Below, one piece after another: positions 40,824 to 52,930 of a DNA stretch of 64,000 bases. The notes under the pieces are model-generated. The model worked only from the letters and a program-made list of their open reading frames with translations, was not told the DNA's origin and did no database searches. This DNA comes from Erwinia tracheiphila (lineage in GTDB: Bacteria > Pseudomonadota > Gammaproteobacteria > Enterobacterales > Enterobacteriaceae): assembly GCF_021365465.1 (NCBI RefSeq), contig NZ_CP089932.1, positions 3,286,001-3,350,000 on the forward strand, in the 5' to 3' direction. The number at the start of each line of letters is the position of its first letter. Within the stretch, counting starts at the first letter, position 1. The translations under genes were made by a program, and so were the position numbers.

Positions 40824-43546
40824 TGTGCCGCCTCCCGCAGATTGTCAATACTGGCACCCAGCAGGAACGGTGGAATGCCCGGCATCCCCAGCGGCAGACC
40901 CACCTGTCCCGCCTGCAGCGTTTCAGAGAAACGCACCGGCAGACGAAGGGTTTCACCTTCGCAGCTGAACTCAACCGCAGTCCCGGCATTGACGCCCAGT
41001 TTAGCGGCATCAACCGGATTGACCATCACGTATGGCTCAGGCATACGCTGCTGGATCACCGGAGAACGCTGGGTCATCTCTTCGCTGCCGAAAAGCTGGA
41101 AGTAAGGTGCCACGCGCCAGCTGTTTTCCTGACCGGTAAATGCGGCAGGTACTGTATCAAACCAGTCAAGCTGGCTGCTGCCTGCTTCAAACAGCCGCAC
41201 GCCCGGATCGCCGTTACGCAGTTTACCGCCCACTTCGTCCTGGAATTTGTTCCAGGCCTGTGGAGAGTTCCAGCCCGGCGCCCACGCAAAGGGAATCTGC
41301 GAGCGGGCCGCCGACGGCTGGTTGTTCCCTTCCATCGAGAAGGCGAACATGGTGTCTTTGTCCTGGGGCTGGCGCGGTTCGTGCACGCTGATATTGGCAC
41401 GCATTGCAGTACGTCCACTGGAACGGGCTGGCGAACGGGCCAGTTTCTGACCGCGAATACGGAAGCTGGCATCCGGCGCGGCATCTTTGATCCCAGCCAG
41501 CTGCGGCAGTGCCGCCACGCAGGCATCTATAACATGGTCCAGCTGCGTCCAGTCAACTTTGCGGCTGTCGATAGTGCTCTGCAGCGAGTGCAGCCAGCGC
41601 CAGCTCTCCAGTATCTCAACGCGATTATCGTAGTAAGCCGGGTCATAGACCTGGAAGAACCGCTGGGCGCGACCTTCCTGGTTCACCACCGTGCCATCGC
41701 TTTCGGCGAAGCTGGCAGTAGAGAGGATCAGGCCGGCTTTCTCACTGGTGGCGGTACGCTGGTGATCGATAACGATCACCTTCGGCGCGTTGCTCAGTGC
41801 CGCATCGACTTTGGCTCTCGGCGCATGGCGGTACAGATCGTTTTCCATGATGATCACCGCATCTGCCGAGCCGCTTTCCAGCTCGCTCAGGGCAGCTTCA
41901 AGCGGCTGGCCGCCGATCAGTCCCAGACCCACGCTGTTAGCGCTGCCTGCCAGCAGGGTAATCCCCACCTCAGCACCGCGACCTTTCAGCGCTTTGGCAA
42001 CGTTGGCTGCCGCCTGGATCATCGCCTCGCTCCCGGCGTGAACACCGGAAATAATCAGCGGTTTTTTCGCACCAGCCAGCGCCTGAACCACTACGTCAAT
42101 TTTGTCGTTCAGGTCACGATCGAGACCTTCCACCGCCGGAGCAGCCTCATCCAGCGCATTAGCGATGGCGAAGCCGACACGAGCCTGGTCTTCCACCGGG
42201 GCGCGATAGCTCCACGCCGCGATATCATCCAGACGGGTAGCATCAACGTTGGTGAGAAACAGTGGGTGTTTGGCGTGCTGGCCGATGTTCATGATCGCAG
42301 CAATCTGCCAGTCTGCCACTTTCTGGGCAGCAGCCATTTCGCGCGCTTTACCTTTCACCGCCTGACGAACGGAGAGCGCCACGCGGGCACCAACCTGCGT
42401 CAGGTCTTCACCCAGCACCAGCACCGCATCGTAGCTTTCAATTTCACGCAGCGCTGGTGTGTGAACGCCGCTGTCACGCAACACTTTCAGCATCAGTTCC
42501 AGACGCGCCTGCTCACCAGCAGGAATACCGGTGGAGAAGTTCTCCGTACCGACCAGTTCGCGCAGGGCAAAGTTGCTCTCAACGCTGGCACGCGGTGAAC
42601 CAATACCGATCACTTTCTTCGCCTGGCGCAGCACATCCGCCGCGCCCTGCATCGCCTGTTCGGCGTTCAGCGCAATCCAGTCATTACCCCGGCGCTGCAT
42701 GGGCTGGCGTGGGCGATCTTTCAGGTTCACGTAGCCATAACCAAAGCGACCACGGTCGCAGAGGAAATACTGGTTTACGGTGCCGTTGTAGCGGTTTTCG
42801 ATACGACGCAGTTCGCCATAGCGCTCGCCAGGGCTGGTATTACAGCCAATGCTGCACTGCTGGCAGATGCTCGGAGCATACTGCATATCCCACTTACGGT
42901 TGTAGCGCTCGGAATGGGTTTTATCGGTGAACACGCCGGTCGGACAGATTTCAACCAGGTTACCGGAGAACTCGCTTTCAAGCACTCCGTCTTCCGACCG
43001 ACCGAAGTAGACGTTGTCGTGCGCGCCGTACACGCCGAGATCGGTGCCGTCAGCGTAATCTTTGTAGTAACGCACGCAGCGATAGCAGGCGATGCAGCGG
43101 TTCATCTCGTGGGAAATGAACGGGCCGAGATCCTGATTGCGGTGGGTACGCTTGGTGAAGCGATAGCGGCGGAAGCTGTGGCCGGTCATCACCGTCATAT
43201 CCTGCAGATGACAGTTTCCGCCCTCTTCACAGACCGGACAGTCGTGGGGATGGTTGGTCATCAGCCATTCCACCACGCTTTCACGGAACTCTTTCGCTTC
43301 GCCATCATCAATAGAGATAAAGGTACCGTCTGATGCCGGGGTCATACAGGACATCACCAGGCGGCCACGGGTATCTTCGGCATTCTGGAATTGCTTTACC
43401 GCGCACTGACGGCAGGCACCGACGCTACCGAGCGCCGGGTGCCAGCAAAAATAAGGAATATCAAGGCCAAGTGAGAGGCAAGCCTGCAGCAGGTTGTCCG
43501 CACCATTGACGTCATATTCTTTACCGTCTACATGAATTGTAGCCAT
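40820..43546 (-). CDS. nuoG: NADH:ubiquinone oxidoreductase subunit G
   Basis: A 908-aa peripheral-arm iron-sulfur subunit (same length as in E. coli). The order is: an N-terminal 2Fe-2S ferredoxin domain (GSVGACRQC), a His/Cys cluster region ([19 protein letters not shown]), 4Fe-4S motifs ([26 protein letters not shown] for N7), and a molybdopterin-oxidoreductase-like body. The frame opens 3 codons earlier; ATG 43546 gives the family start [11 protein letters not shown]. Confidence 0.97.
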   Translation of the reverse strand: MATIHVDGKEYDVNGADNLLQACLSLGLDIPYFCWHPALGSVGACRQCAVKQFQNAEDTRGRLVMSCMTPASDGTFISIDDGEAKEFRESVVEWLMTNHPHDCPVCEEGGNCHLQDMTVMTGHSFRRYRFTKRTHRNQDLGPFISHEMNRCIACYRCVRYYKDYADGTDLGVYGAHDNVYFGRSEDGVLESEFSGNLVEICPTGVFTDKTHSERYNRKWDMQYAPSICQQCSIGCNTSPGERYGELRRIENRYNGTVNQYFLCDRGRFGYGYVNLKDRPRQPMQRRGNDWIALNAEQAMQGAADVLRQAKKVIGIGSPRASVESNFALRELVGTENFSTGIPAGEQARLELMLKVLRDSGVHTPALREIESYDAVLVLGEDLTQVGARVALSVRQAVKGKAREMAAAQKVADWQIAAIMNIGQHAKHPLFLTNVDATRLDDIAAWSYRAPVEDQARVGFAIANALDEAAPAVEGLDRDLNDKIDVVVQALAGAKKPLIISGVHAGSEAMIQAAANVAKALKGRGAEVGITLLAGSANSVGLGLIGGQPLEAALSELESGSADAVIIMENDLYRHAPRAKVDAALSNAPKVIVIDHQRTATSEKAGLILSTASFAESDGTVVNQEGRAQRFFQVYDPAYYDNRVEILESWRWLHSLQSTIDSRKVDWTQLDHVIDACVAALPQLAGIKDAAPDASFRIRGQKLARSPARSSGRTAMRANISVHEPRQPQDKDTMFAFSMEGNNQPSAARSQIPFAWAPGWNSPQAWNKFQDEVGGKLRNGDPGVRLFEAGSSQLDWFDTVPAAFTGQENSWRVAPYFQLFGSEEMTQRSPVIQQRMPEPYVMVNPVDAAKLGVNAGTAVEFSCEGETLRLPVRFSETLQAGQVGLPLGMPGIPPFLLGASIDNLREAAQ

Positions 43547-43560
43547 AGTGAACATGCTTC

Positions 43561-43590
43561 CGTAAGGCCCGGTGTTAGCCGGGCGTTAAA
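43561..43590 (-). promoter_or_regulatory. hairpin in the nuoF-nuoG gap
   Basis: The inverted repeat GCCCGG ... CCGGGC (about 43566-43582) lies in the 114-bp gap between nuoF and nuoG. It lacks a T run, so it is more likely an mRNA-stability or processing hairpin than a terminator. Confidence 0.4.
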
Positions 43591-43660
43591 CATAAATCTT
43601 AATAGCCTGCTGACCTGCCGCTTTGGCTATTTCGCACTGTTTAGTTGCGTGTGAGCTTCT

Positions 43661-45007
43661 CTACCAGCGGGCTTTCAGCAGGTTTGCCTGGATGCCAGCA
43701 ATGGCATGGGCGTTGCTGTAGACCTGTGGTGCAATGCCCGCTTCGAACTCTTCGCGGAAATATTTGATCGCGCTTTGCAGTGGCTCTACCGCACCTGGCG
43801 CATGGGCGCAAAAGGTTTTGCCCGGACCGAGTTGACGACACAGCTGTAGCAGGGTTTCGATATCGCCCGGCTGCCCCTCTTTACGCTCCAGCGCACGCAG
43901 GATCTTCACGCTCCACGGCAGACCGTCACGGCATGGTGTACACCAGCCGCAGGATTCACGGGCAAAGAACTCTTCCAGATTGCGCACCAGTGAAACCATA
44001 TTGATTTCGTGGTCAACCGCCATCGCCAGCGCGGTACCCAGACGGCTGCCTGCTTTGCCTATGCTGGCAAACTCCATCGGCAGGTCGAGGTGCGATTCAG
44101 TCAGAAAGTCAGTGCCTGCCCCGCCCGGCTGCCAGGCTTTGAATTTCAGGCCATCACGCATGCCACCGGCATACTCTTCCAGGATTTCACGCGCGGTAGT
44201 ACCAAATGGCAGTTCCCAGACGCCCGGGTTTTTTACCCGGCCGGAGAAGCCCATCATTTTGGTGCCAGTGTCATCACTGGTGGAGATACCTTTGTACCAG
44301 TCAACGCCGTTGGCGAGGATCGCCGGAACGTTGGAGAGCGTTTCCACGTTGTTCACGCAGGTCGGCTTGCCCCATGCACCAGCAGAGGCCGGGAACGGCG
44401 GCTTGGAACGTGGGTTAGCACGACGGCCTTCCAGCGAGTTGATCAGCGCGGTCTCTTCACCACAGATGTAGCGACCAGCACCCGTGTGAACAATCAGTTC
44501 AAAGTCAAAACCGGTTCCGAGAATGTTTCTCCCCAGGTAGCCCGCTTCAGTGGCTTCGGCAATAGCACGACGCAGGTTAACAGCGGCTTCAATGTATTCG
44601 CCACGCAGGAAGATATAACCCCGGTAGGCTTTCAGGGCGAAAGCGCTGATCAGCATTCCTTCCACCAGCTGGTGCGGCATCTGCTCCATCAGCAGGCGGT
44701 CTTTATAGGTACCCGGCTCCATCTCATCGGCGTTACACAGCAGATAACGGATATTCATGGATTCGTCTTTCGGCATCAGGCTCCACTTCAAACCGGTGGA
44801 GAAGCCTGCGCCACCGCGACCTTTCAGACCAGAGTCTTTCACCGCTGCCACGATTTCGTCCTGCGACATGGTCTTCAGGGCTTTGTCGGCACCGGCATAG
44901 CCGTTTTTACTGCGGTACTCGTCAAAGAATACCGGCTGTTTGTCATCACGCAGACGCCATGTCAGCGGGTGCATCTCCGCAGTACGAACGATCTGTTTGA
45001 ATGTCAT
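43661..45007 (-). CDS. nuoF: NADH:ubiquinone oxidoreductase subunit F (FMN and NADH site)
   Basis: A 448-aa subunit that binds NADH and FMN and carries 4Fe-4S cluster N3. The nucleotide-binding [16 protein letters not shown], the FMN region [20 protein letters not shown] and the cluster motif [12 protein letters not shown] are intact. It overlaps nuoE by 4 bp. Confidence 0.97.
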   Translation of the reverse strand: MTFKQIVRTAEMHPLTWRLRDDKQPVFFDEYRSKNGYAGADKALKTMSQDEIVAAVKDSGLKGRGGAGFSTGLKWSLMPKDESMNIRYLLCNADEMEPGTYKDRLLMEQMPHQLVEGMLISAFALKAYRGYIFLRGEYIEAAVNLRRAIAEATEAGYLGRNILGTGFDFELIVHTGAGRYICGEETALINSLEGRRANPRSKPPFPASAGAWGKPTCVNNVETLSNVPAILANGVDWYKGISTSDDTGTKMMGFSGRVKNPGVWELPFGTTAREILEEYAGGMRDGLKFKAWQPGGAGTDFLTESHLDLPMEFASIGKAGSRLGTALAMAVDHEINMVSLVRNLEEFFARESCGWCTPCRDGLPWSVKILRALERKEGQPGDIETLLQLCRQLGPGKTFCAHAPGAVEPLQSAIKYFREEFEAGIAPQVYSNAHAIAGIQANLLKARW

Positions 45008-45519
45008 TGATACTGCTCCAGTAAGTTGACGATGTTTTCCGGCGTCAGGTGCACGTGCGTATCTTCGTCCACCATCATCGTCGGGCCCTTGTCGCAGTTA
45101 CCGAGACAGCAGGTTGGCAGCAGCGTAAAGCGGCCATCCGCCGTGGTCTGGCCTGGCTTGATCTTCAGGTTCTCTTCCAGCGCGGCCTGAATGCCCTGGA
45201 AACCAGTGATGTGGCACACCACGCTGTCGCAGTAGCGGATCACGTGGCGACCAACTGGCTGACGGAAGATCTGGCTGTAAAATGTTGCCACGCCTTCCAC
45301 GTCGCTGGCCGGGATACCCAGCACTTCCGCGATGGCGTTGATGGCGCCATCCGGCACCCAGCCACGCTGCTTTTGAACGATTTTCAGCGCTTCGATCGAC
45401 GCCGCGCGGGCATCTTCGTAGTGGTGCTTTTCATGTTCAATGGCGTCATGCTCAAGCGCACTCAGCACAAAAGTGGCGTTGTCTTCGATCGTTTCGATCT
45501 CAATTCTTTGATCGTGCAT
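45004..45519 (-). CDS. nuoE: NADH:ubiquinone oxidoreductase subunit E
   Basis: A 171-aa thioredoxin-like subunit carrying 2Fe-2S cluster N1a, with Cys ligands in [11 protein letters not shown] and [10 protein letters not shown]. The N-terminal helical bundle has [10 protein letters not shown]. It lies 2 bp after nuoCD. Confidence 0.97.
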   Translation of the reverse strand: MHDQRIEIETIEDNATFVLSALEHDAIEHEKHHYEDARAASIEALKIVQKQRGWVPDGAINAIAEVLGIPASDVEGVATFYSQIFRQPVGRHVIRYCDSVVCHITGFQGIQAALEENLKIKPGQTTADGRFTLLPTCCLGNCDKGPTMMVDEDTHVHLTPENIVNLLEQYQ

Positions 45520-45521
45520 AA

Positions 45522-47321
45522 TTAGCGGTCCACGTCTGACATAACAAAATCGATGCTACCGAGGTACACGATCAGATCGGATACCAGACTGCCGTTGATC
45601 ACCGATGGGATCTGCTGCAGGTGCGGGAAGCTTGGCGTACGCACACGGGTGCGGTAGCTCATGGTGCTGCCGTCGCTGGTCAGGTAGTAGCTGTTAATCC
45701 CTTTGGTCGCCTCAATCATCTGGAAGGATTCGTTGGCCGGCATCACCGGGCCCCATGAAACCTGCAGGAAGTGAGTGATCAGGGTCTCGATATGCTGCAG
45801 CGTGCGCTCTTTCGGCGGCGGCGTAGTCAGCGGATGGTCGGCCTTAAACGGGCCTTCCGGCATGTTCTTCAGGCACTGTTCAAGGATGCGCATGCTCTGA
45901 CGCATCTCTTCCATCTTCAGCATCACGCGGGTGTACGCGCAGCTGACGCCATCGCCAATCGGCACTTCAAAGTCGAAGTTTTCATAGCCGGAATACGGAC
46001 GCCATTTACGCACGTCGAAGTCCAGACCGGTGGCACGCAGGCCGGCACCGGTGGTTCCCCACGCCAGTGCTTCGCCCATACCGTAAGCGGAAACGCCCTT
46101 GGCACGCCCAATCAGCACGGAGTTTTTCAGCGCCGTTTGTTCGTAAGCTTTCAGACGTTTTGGCATCCAGTCGAGGAACTCACGCAGCAGGCGATCCCAG
46201 CCTTTTGGCAGGTCATGCGCCACACCGCCGATGCGGAACCAGGCCGGATGCATACGGAAGCCAGTGATAGCTTCCACCACATCATAAATTTTCTGGCGAT
46301 CAGTAAACGCAAAGAACACCGGAGACATTGCACCGACGTCCTGAATAAAAGTAGAGATATACAGCAGGTGGCTGTTTATACGGAACAGCTCTGAAAGCAT
46401 CACGCGGATAACGTCAACGCGCTCAGGGACTTTGATCCCGGCCAGTTTCTCAACGGCCAGCACGTAGGGCATTTCGTTAACGCAGCCACCGAGATATTCG
46501 ATACGGTCGGTGTAAGGAATATAGCTGTGCCAGGACTGACGCTCGCCCATCTTCTCGGCACCCCGGTGGTGGTAACCCACGTCCGGCACGCAGTCGACAA
46601 TCTCTTCGCCATCCAGCTGCAGAACGATACGGAAAGCGCCGTGCGCTGAGGGGTGGTTAGGGCCGAGGTTAAGGAACATAAAGTCCTCGTTGGCGGTACC
46701 GCGCTTCATGCCCCACTCTTCCGGCCTGAAGGTCATCTGCTCCATCGCCAGATCTTCGGTCTGTTTGGTGAGCTCGAACGGATCGAATTCCGTGGCGCGC
46801 GCAGGGTAGTCCTTACGCAGCGGGTGCCCTTCCCAGGTTTGCGGCATCATAATGCGCGTCAGGTGTGGGTGACCATCGAAGGTAATACCGAACATTTCCC
46901 AGGTTTCGCGCTCGTACCAGTTCGAGTTCGGGAACATAGTGGTCAGGGTTGGCACATGCAGGTCTTTTTCAGACAGTGCCACCTTGAGCATGATGTCGCA
47001 ATTGCGTTCAATGGAAATGAAATGGTAGAAAACGGAAAAATCCGCGGCAGGCAACCCGGTGCGGTGAGTTCGCAGACGCTCATCCATCCCATGAAGGTCG
47101 TAGAGCATCACATACGGTTTCGGCAGCTTGCGCAGAAACTCAACAATTTCCAGTAACTGTTCGCGTTTCACCCACACCACCGGTACGCCGGTACGGGTTG
47201 GCTGAACGGTAAAGGCATCTGGCCCAAAACGGTTACGCAGATCAAAGATCACCGGGTCATCCTGGTGATCACGGGTTTGCCATTCAGGCTGAGCGAGATC
47301 TTGCGTGGTTAAATCTGTCAT
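45522..47321 (-). CDS. nuoC: NADH:ubiquinone oxidoreductase fused subunit CD
   Basis: A 599-aa natural fusion typical of enterobacteria. The NuoC part covers about 1-190 ([20 protein letters not shown]). The NuoD part covers about 210-599, with the quinone-site region [20 protein letters not shown] and [16 protein letters not shown]. No split or frameshift is seen. The gene is also called nuoCD. Confidence 0.97.
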   Translation of the reverse strand: MTDLTTQDLAQPEWQTRDHQDDPVIFDLRNRFGPDAFTVQPTRTGVPVVWVKREQLLEIVEFLRKLPKPYVMLYDLHGMDERLRTHRTGLPAADFSVFYHFISIERNCDIMLKVALSEKDLHVPTLTTMFPNSNWYERETWEMFGITFDGHPHLTRIMMPQTWEGHPLRKDYPARATEFDPFELTKQTEDLAMEQMTFRPEEWGMKRGTANEDFMFLNLGPNHPSAHGAFRIVLQLDGEEIVDCVPDVGYHHRGAEKMGERQSWHSYIPYTDRIEYLGGCVNEMPYVLAVEKLAGIKVPERVDVIRVMLSELFRINSHLLYISTFIQDVGAMSPVFFAFTDRQKIYDVVEAITGFRMHPAWFRIGGVAHDLPKGWDRLLREFLDWMPKRLKAYEQTALKNSVLIGRAKGVSAYGMGEALAWGTTGAGLRATGLDFDVRKWRPYSGYENFDFEVPIGDGVSCAYTRVMLKMEEMRQSMRILEQCLKNMPEGPFKADHPLTTPPPKERTLQHIETLITHFLQVSWGPVMPANESFQMIEATKGINSYYLTSDGSTMSYRTRVRTPSFPHLQQIPSVINGSLVSDLIVYLGSIDFVMSDVDR

Positions 47322-47427
47322 AAGTCGTTCACCATGTGTGTGACTCAGTATTGCCGTCAGGATGGACCGGGCGCGTGTTGTGTTTTTTATGCGCCAGCCT
47401 GGTCAGGCCACATCCATTAACTGCCGC

Positions 47428-48102
47428 TTAAATTTCGTCAGGTGTGCGCAGGTTGGTGACGGCAATGCGTTCACCCTGCTTTCTCTCACGCTCTGATTGC
47501 ATGTTGGCGCGATAGACACCCTGATCGCCCACTACCCACGACAGCGGGCGGCGCTCTTTGCCGATCGATTCCTGCAGCAGAAGCAGCGCCTGCATATAAG
47601 CTTCAGGACGCGGCGGACAACCGGGAATATAGACATCAACAGGCAGGAACTTGTCCACGCCCTGCACCACGGAATAGATGTCGTACATGCCACCGGAGTT
47701 GGCGCACGCCCCCATTGAAATCACCCATTTCGGCTCCAGCATCTGGTCATAAAGACGCTGCACGACCGGGGCCATTTTGGTGAAGCAGGTACCGGCAACG
47801 ACCATAAAATCGGCCTGGCGCGGCGAAGCACGGATAACTTCCGAACCAAAACGAGCCACGTCATGTACTGAAGTGAATGACGTGGTCATTTCGACATAAC
47901 AACAGGAAAGACCGAAGTTAAACGGCCACAGAGAGTTTTTACGTCCCCAGTTCACCATGTCATGCAGAGCATGCTCGAGCCTGCCCATATAGACGGTCTG
48001 GTTAACGTGCTTTTCCAGGGGATCGGTGACAATGTCCTGCTTCTGCAACGGGTAACGGTCATTCTCACCGTTAGGATCGGCGCGGGTAAGCGTGTAATCC
48101 AT
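47428..48102 (-). CDS. nuoB: NADH:ubiquinone oxidoreductase subunit B
   Basis: A 224-aa subunit holding terminal cluster N2, which reduces quinone. The tandem Cys motif GLSCCYVEM, then GTCFTKMAP and PGCPPRPEA, supply the cluster ligands. It lies 15 bp after nuoA and 106 bp before nuoCD. Confidence 0.97.
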   Translation of the reverse strand: MDYTLTRADPNGENDRYPLQKQDIVTDPLEKHVNQTVYMGRLEHALHDMVNWGRKNSLWPFNFGLSCCYVEMTTSFTSVHDVARFGSEVIRASPRQADFMVVAGTCFTKMAPVVQRLYDQMLEPKWVISMGACANSGGMYDIYSVVQGVDKFLPVDVYIPGCPPRPEAYMQALLLLQESIGKERRPLSWVVGDQGVYRANMQSERERKQGERIAVTNLRTPDEI

Positions 48103-48117
48103 TTTTATGCCTCGCTG

Positions 48118-48555
48118 TTACTGCGTATGACGTTTGGAATGCGAAATGGTAGTCGGCTTTATCAAGACACGACGGGGTGGTGGCGCCCAGTCGAGTGCGC
48201 GGATACGCACCAGGTAAACCAGACCAGCAAGCAGAACCAAAATGAAGATGGTGGCTTCGACAAAGCCTGTCCAGCCACTTTCACGAATGGCCGTGGACCA
48301 GGCATACAGATAGAGAGCTTCAACATCGAAGATGACAAAGAACATGGCAACCAGATAAAACTTCGCGGACATGCGTAATTTGGCGGTACCGACGGGTGCG
48401 GCACCAGACTCGAAGGGGGTATTGGTATAACGTCCGCGTGCTTTTCCACCCAAGAACCATGCGCCTGCCAACATTGCGCAGCACAGACCAATGGCGACGA
48501 CCAGAAATACAGCAAACGCCCAGTGATGAGCGGCGACTTCAGTTGTTGTTGACAT
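48118..48555 (-). CDS. nuoA: NADH:ubiquinone oxidoreductase subunit A
   Basis: A 145-aa, three-helix membrane subunit and first gene of the nuo operon (E. coli 147 aa). The conserved [15 protein letters not shown] loop and the acidic helix [15 protein letters not shown] are present. The frame is open 25 codons further; ATG 48555 gives the family start ([14 protein letters not shown]). Confidence 0.95.
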   Translation of the reverse strand: MSTTTEVAAHHWAFAVFLVVAIGLCCAMLAGAWFLGGKARGRYTNTPFESGAAPVGTAKLRMSAKFYLVAMFFVIFDVEALYLYAWSTAIRESGWTGFVEATIFILVLLAGLVYLVRIRALDWAPPPRRVLIKPTTISHSKRHTQ

Positions 48556-49110
48556 AAACTCTGCTTCATTTAAAACGTGATTTAGCGTTCTGCTTCTGTT
48601 AACTGGCAGATTACCGACCACGCGATTCAATAAAAAAAATTAAAAACCTCATAAAGCTTGCTGTCTTTATCGATTAAGCAGCAATTTTATGTGGTTTTTA
48701 CTCCTTTAAGTAACCTTTTGTCAACTTTAACAAAAGCATCCATATATTATTTTATATAAAAACCATTTAATTAACATTTAATGTGCAAAAAATGTGCTAA
48801 ATCGTGCCAGCGTTGTCCCTGGTATTGAGTGTAGCGGATATTTCCCTATATAGTTCGTGGGTTTAACAAAATGTTTTTTCGCGGGAATTGTACTTTTTTT
48901 CCTTTTCCTTATTGGGGTTATTTTTATGATCGACAACACAGTTTTATCTTTTGAAAACGAAGAGTACACCCTGCTACACATTTTTCAACCATCAATTCTG
49001 CGCCCTCAAAACAGCCGTAGAGTGAAAATGGAAATGTTCAAAAGAGTAATTTTAACAGCGTAACGGATACATGATGTTTCATAAGCATGAACACGACAGT
49101 AAAAGCAGAA
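48556..49110. promoter_or_regulatory. nuo operon upstream region (AT-rich)
   Basis: About 550 bp of AT-rich sequence between nuoA and the lrhA terminator, both genes being on the minus strand. It must contain the nuo promoter and its regulatory sites (ArcA, NarL and others in E. coli), but I cannot place individual sites with confidence. A 68-codon frame at 48857-49063 on the plus strand has one hydrophobic segment and no good ribosome-binding site. Confidence 0.5.
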
Positions 49111-49152
49111 AAAAAGCCCTTTAGTGCAAAAAAGAACACTAAAGGGCTTTTT
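49111..49152. terminator. terminator downstream of lrhA
   Basis: A strong hairpin AAAAAGCCCTTTAGTG / CACTAAAGGGCTTTTT with A and T runs on either side, so it can work in both directions. It lies 65 bp beyond the lrhA stop. Confidence 0.88.
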
Positions 49153-49216
49153 ATTGAAAAAAATCTATTATTTATGGAAGAAAATTAACAATTAAACGAA
49201 AACCGCTGCTCAGGCA

Positions 49217-50143
49217 TTACTGATCTTCATCCAGTAACGAACCACCATTTTGCATGCCTGCAGCAAAATTGTAGGGATCGTTACTGGCCTCCATTGCGTT
49301 AAAAATGGCAAGCGCAAGTTCACTAGAACTGTCCGGATTACGACAGAGTAAATATTCTGTGTCAGGCAGAACAGGCAACCCCTCGGCAGAACCCATAACA
49401 CGTAATTCAGGACTCATCATTTCTACAGGACGAGCAGTCACGCCCAGCCCTGCTTTTACAGCAGCACGAACGGCAGCGAGCGTCGAGGCTACATACGAAA
49501 TACGCCATGGAATTCCGGCCTCGTTGAGGTGGTCAATGGCCATATCACGATACGGACTCGGCTCGTCCAACAAAACAAGAGGAATCGCTTCACCCCGCTG
49601 GAATACATAATCCGCTGCGCAGTACCAGAGGGTCGGAGAAGTACGGAGCACCTGCCAGGTAAAGTTCATGGGGCTTGACGTGGTAACAACCAAATCAACT
49701 TCCCCCTGATTTAACATTTCCATCATGAACGGATTGCGCTTGACCCGTACATCAATTGCCAGTTTGGGATAAACCGACGTCACTCGATTGAGTAAAAACG
49801 GTAAAATAGTATCCGACGTATCGTCAGAAGCACTGATCGTCAATACTCCCTGGATATTGCTGTACATTAACGAAGTGCAGGCTTCGTCGTTAAAACGCAA
49901 TATTTTTCTGGCATAACCCAACAACTGAATACCGTGTTCAGTTAATAATTTATTACGCCCGTGGCGGGCAAACAGCTCTTTACCCACTAACTGCTCAAGT
50001 CGCTGCATTTGCTGGCTTACAGCGGATTGTGTGCGGCAGACTGCCACGGCAGCCGCAGCAAAGGTGTTCAGGTCAGCAACAGCAACAAAGGTTCTCAACA
50101 GGTCGAGGTCAAGGTTGAGAATTGGACGATTTGCACTAGTCAT
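49217..50143 (-). CDS. lrhA: LrhA (HexA-like) LysR-family regulator
   Basis: A 308-aa LysR-type regulator (E. coli LrhA 312 aa). The N-terminal helix-turn-helix ([20 protein letters not shown] ... [20 protein letters not shown]) is very conserved, and the effector domain follows ([20 protein letters not shown]). The family represses flhDC (motility) and, in soft-rot and plant-pathogenic relatives, exoenzyme and virulence genes. The C-terminal ~30 residues diverge from E. coli. Upstream lies a long leader region. Confidence 0.95.
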   Translation of the reverse strand: MTSANRPILNLDLDLLRTFVAVADLNTFAAAAVAVCRTQSAVSQQMQRLEQLVGKELFARHGRNKLLTEHGIQLLGYARKILRFNDEACTSLMYSNIQGVLTISASDDTSDTILPFLLNRVTSVYPKLAIDVRVKRNPFMMEMLNQGEVDLVVTTSSPMNFTWQVLRTSPTLWYCAADYVFQRGEAIPLVLLDEPSPYRDMAIDHLNEAGIPWRISYVASTLAAVRAAVKAGLGVTARPVEMMSPELRVMGSAEGLPVLPDTEYLLCRNPDSSSELALAIFNAMEASNDPYNFAAGMQNGGSLLDEDQ

Positions 50144-50993
50144 ATTTTCTTCACTTTATAAGTTTTTTAATAACAGCTACCCTGGTGTCATTACCTTATT
50201 AATCAAAAAGATAAAAGGTAACAAAATGGTAATGTTGGAGGTTGCAATTTCCACAGCATTACCTTCTAACGCAGATATTGCAGCGCCGGGGACCAAAATC
50301 TCTGATTGAAGCCAGAGAAGATCCACTCAAGAAGCTCGTATATCTGATACATCACTGATGCTTTTTTCGTACCCTCCCTGACTTGAAAATGATGGAAAGG
50401 AGTCAGTGAATACTTCAAATAGTGGATAAGACTAACTTCTCAATTTTTACTTGCTGTTGATCCACCTCTGAACCATTTACATTAAAAACACAAAACAATT
50501 AAGAAAATCTAAACATTTAACAAGGAAAAACCGTTAATTTTTTTCCGTGGGACATTCACCCCACCTACTAAATCCACTCAACATTATCCTGACATACTGT
50601 CGATTACTTTTTAAGCCTGAATATGATTAATCTTGCCATGAAAACGTGATTTTATTGGTAAAACTGTATTACAAATGCTTTTTTGTGTAAAAAATAGTCA
50701 TTAAGCACCTCTCCGTTTCCAAAAAAAGCAAAATGCTACCGTTTTTTCCTTCAGCAGATATCAGCATAGCATGATGGCGCAAAGTTTACTTTTTAACCAC
50801 TCAGTAAAATTGTGTTTAATAGTTTAACCCTCTTTCTATCCACTAAATATTACCGAATGAAGAAAGAGAAAACAGTGCAACTTCGCAAACAGGCTAAAAC
50901 CTGTTGTGACGCTTCAAAAGCAGGGTCAGGAAGAGTACATTGAGCGGATTCACTCTCCACAGCAGGAATGCGGTTTAGTCAAAGGCAAAACAG
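50144..50993. promoter_or_regulatory. 850-bp lrhA-alaA divergent intergenic region
   Basis: A long, AT-rich, non-coding region between two divergent genes; it should hold both promoters. A similarly long gap is found in E. coli, where lrhA has a long leader. No gene, RNA structure or clear operator can be identified by eye. Confidence 0.5.
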
Positions 50994-52208
50994 ATGACCC
51001 TTATTAATAAATCCAGCAAACTGGATAACGTGTGTTATGACATTCGCGGTCCGGTATTGAAAGAAGCAAAACGACTGGAAGAAGAAGGAAATAAAGTTCT
51101 TAAGCTCAACATTGGTAACCCTGCCCCGTTTGGCTTCGAAGCACCTGATGAAATCCTTGTTGATGTGATCCGTAATTTACCTGGAGCACAGGGTTACTGC
51201 GACTCTAAAGGGCTGTACCCGGCTCGCAAGGCCATTGTTCAGCATTATCAGGCTCGCGGTATGCGTGAAATGACGGTGGAAGACGTTTACATTGGTAACG
51301 GTGTATCAGAACTTATTGTTCAGTCCATGCAGGCACTGCTGAACAGCGGCGATGAAATGCTGGTACCCGCCCCTGATTACCCGCTCTGGACGGCAGCTGT
51401 ATCGTTATCCAGCGGCAAAGCGGTACATTATCTTTGCGACGAGTCTGCAGGCTGGTTTCCTGACCTTGACGATATTCGCAGTAAAATCACCCCTCGCACA
51501 CGTGGTATTGTGATAATAAACCCGAATAATCCTACGGGTGCGGTGTATAGTAAAGAACTGCTGTCAGAAGTAGTTGAACTGGCACGCCAGCATAATTTGA
51601 TCATCTTTGCTGATGAAATTTACGACAAGATTCTCTACGACGCCGCACAGCATCATTCCATCGCGGCGCTGGCTCCTGATTTGCTCACCATAACCTTTAA
51701 CGGCCTGTCAAAAACCTACCGGGTTGCAGGATTCCGTCAGGGCTGGATGGTGCTTAACGGACCTAAAAAACAGGCTAAAGGCTATATCGAGGGACTGGAA
51801 ATGCTCGCCTCAATGCGCCTGTGTGCGAATGTACCGGCGCAACATGCCATTCAAACCGCGCTGGGCGGGTATCAAAGCATAAGCGAATTTATCGTACCGG
51901 GCGGCAGACTCTATGAACAACGACAACGTGCCTGGGAATTGATCAATGAGATCCCGGGGGTCAGCTGCGTGAAACCCGATGGCGCACTCTATATGTTCCC
52001 AAAGATTGATGCCAAAAAATTCAATATTCATGACGATCAGAAAATGGTACTGGATTTTCTGCTGCAGGAGAAGGTGCTGCTGGTGCAGGGAACGGCATTT
52101 AACTGGCCGTGGCCTGACCATGTGCGCATTGTTACCCTGCCTCACGTCAACGATCTTGAAATAGCGATTGGCAAATTTGGGGACTTTCTCGAAGACTACC
52201 GCCAGTAA
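50994..52208 (+). CDS. alaA: AlaA, alanine-synthesising aminotransferase
   Basis: A 404-aa PLP enzyme of fold type I (E. coli AlaA/YfbQ 405 aa). It transfers the amino group of glutamate to pyruvate. Conserved features are [20 protein letters not shown], the PLP region [14 protein letters not shown] with FADEIYDKI, the Schiff-base Lys in [17 protein letters not shown], and the Arg region [14 protein letters not shown] precedes the start. Confidence 0.96.
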   Translation: MTLINKSSKLDNVCYDIRGPVLKEAKRLEEEGNKVLKLNIGNPAPFGFEAPDEILVDVIRNLPGAQGYCDSKGLYPARKAIVQHYQARGMREMTVEDVYIGNGVSELIVQSMQALLNSGDEMLVPAPDYPLWTAAVSLSSGKAVHYLCDESAGWFPDLDDIRSKITPRTRGIVIINPNNPTGAVYSKELLSEVVELARQHNLIIFADEIYDKILYDAAQHHSIAALAPDLLTITFNGLSKTYRVAGFRQGWMVLNGPKKQAKGYIEGLEMLASMRLCANVPAQHAIQTALGGYQSISEFIVPGGRLYEQRQRAWELINEIPGVSCVKPDGALYMFPKIDAKKFNIHDDQKMVLDFLLQEKVLLVQGTAFNWPWPDHVRIVTLPHVNDLEIAIGKFGDFLEDYRQ

Positions 52209-52256
52209 TGGTGTTTGTGATCGTTTTCCCATAGTTGTACAGACGTCATGCTTTAC

Positions 52257-52305
52257 CGTCCTGTCTGAGACAGGACGAACGTTCCAGGAGCCATTTATGG
52301 CTCCC
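52257..52305 (+). other. two short hairpins in the alaA-yfbR gap
   Basis: CGTCCTGTCTGAGACAGGACG (52258-52278 region) and GGAGCCATTTATGGCTCC (52286-52303 region) are near-perfect inverted repeats in the 121-bp gap. Neither has a T run, so they are weak terminator candidates. Confidence 0.45.
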
Positions 52306-52329
52306 CTCGCCACAGGAAAAAGGCAACTT

Positions 52330-52926
52330 ATGATCAAGAGCCATTTTTTTGCTCACCTTTCTCGCCTGAAGCTTATTAATCGCTGGCCTCTGATGCGCAA
52401 TGTACGAACTGAAAATGTCTCTGAACACAGCTTACAGGTTGCCATGGTGGCGCATGCGCTGGCGGTAATTAAAAATCAGAAATTTAATGGCAACCTCAAT
52501 GCCGGGCGCATTGCACTTATGGCGATGTATCACGACGCCAGTGAAGTATTGACCGGAGATTTGCCTACCCCGGTAAAGTACTACAATGCACAAATTGCCC
52601 ATGAATACAAGAAAATAGAAAAAATTGCCCAGTTGAAACTGGTCGAAATGCTACCAGAAGAGTTACGCAATGTTTACCGCCCACTTCTGGATGAGCAACA
52701 GCGTAGCGAAGATGAAACCGCGATTGTTAAACAGGCTGATGCGCTTTGTGCCTATTTAAAATGTCTTGAAGAGCTGTCAGCCGGTAACCACGAATTCCAG
52801 CTTGCAAAAGTACGGCTGGAAAAAACACTCCATGCGCGCCACAGCGCAGAGATGGAATATTTTGTTGAAGTGTTTGTTCCAAGTTTCAACCTTTCCCTGG
52901 ATGAAATAAGCCAGCAATCGCTATAA
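52330..52926 (+). CDS. yfbR: YfbR, 5'-deoxyribonucleotidase (HD domain)
   Basis: A 198-aa HD-domain phosphohydrolase (E. coli 199 aa) that dephosphorylates deoxyribonucleoside 5'-monophosphates. Metal ligands are in [11 protein letters not shown] and [12 protein letters not shown] (HD motif). ATG 52330 with AAGG upstream gives the family start ([20 protein letters not shown]); the frame is open further upstream. It converges on yfbS with only 4 bp between the stops. Confidence 0.95.
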   Translation: MIKSHFFAHLSRLKLINRWPLMRNVRTENVSEHSLQVAMVAHALAVIKNQKFNGNLNAGRIALMAMYHDASEVLTGDLPTPVKYYNAQIAHEYKKIEKIAQLKLVEMLPEELRNVYRPLLDEQQRSEDETAIVKQADALCAYLKCLEELSAGNHEFQLAKVRLEKTLHARHSAEMEYFVEVFVPSFNLSLDEISQQSL

Positions 52927-52930
52927 TCCC

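Noticed and set aside
40808..42598. 596-codon open frame on the plus strand opposite nuoG
   Set aside because: Antisense shadow produced by codon bias of the highly conserved nuoG; no family resemblance.
48857..49063. 68-codon frame with one hydrophobic segment upstream of nuoA
   Set aside because: GTG start without ribosome-binding site in very AT-rich DNA; could be chance. Kept only as a remark in the intergenic entry.
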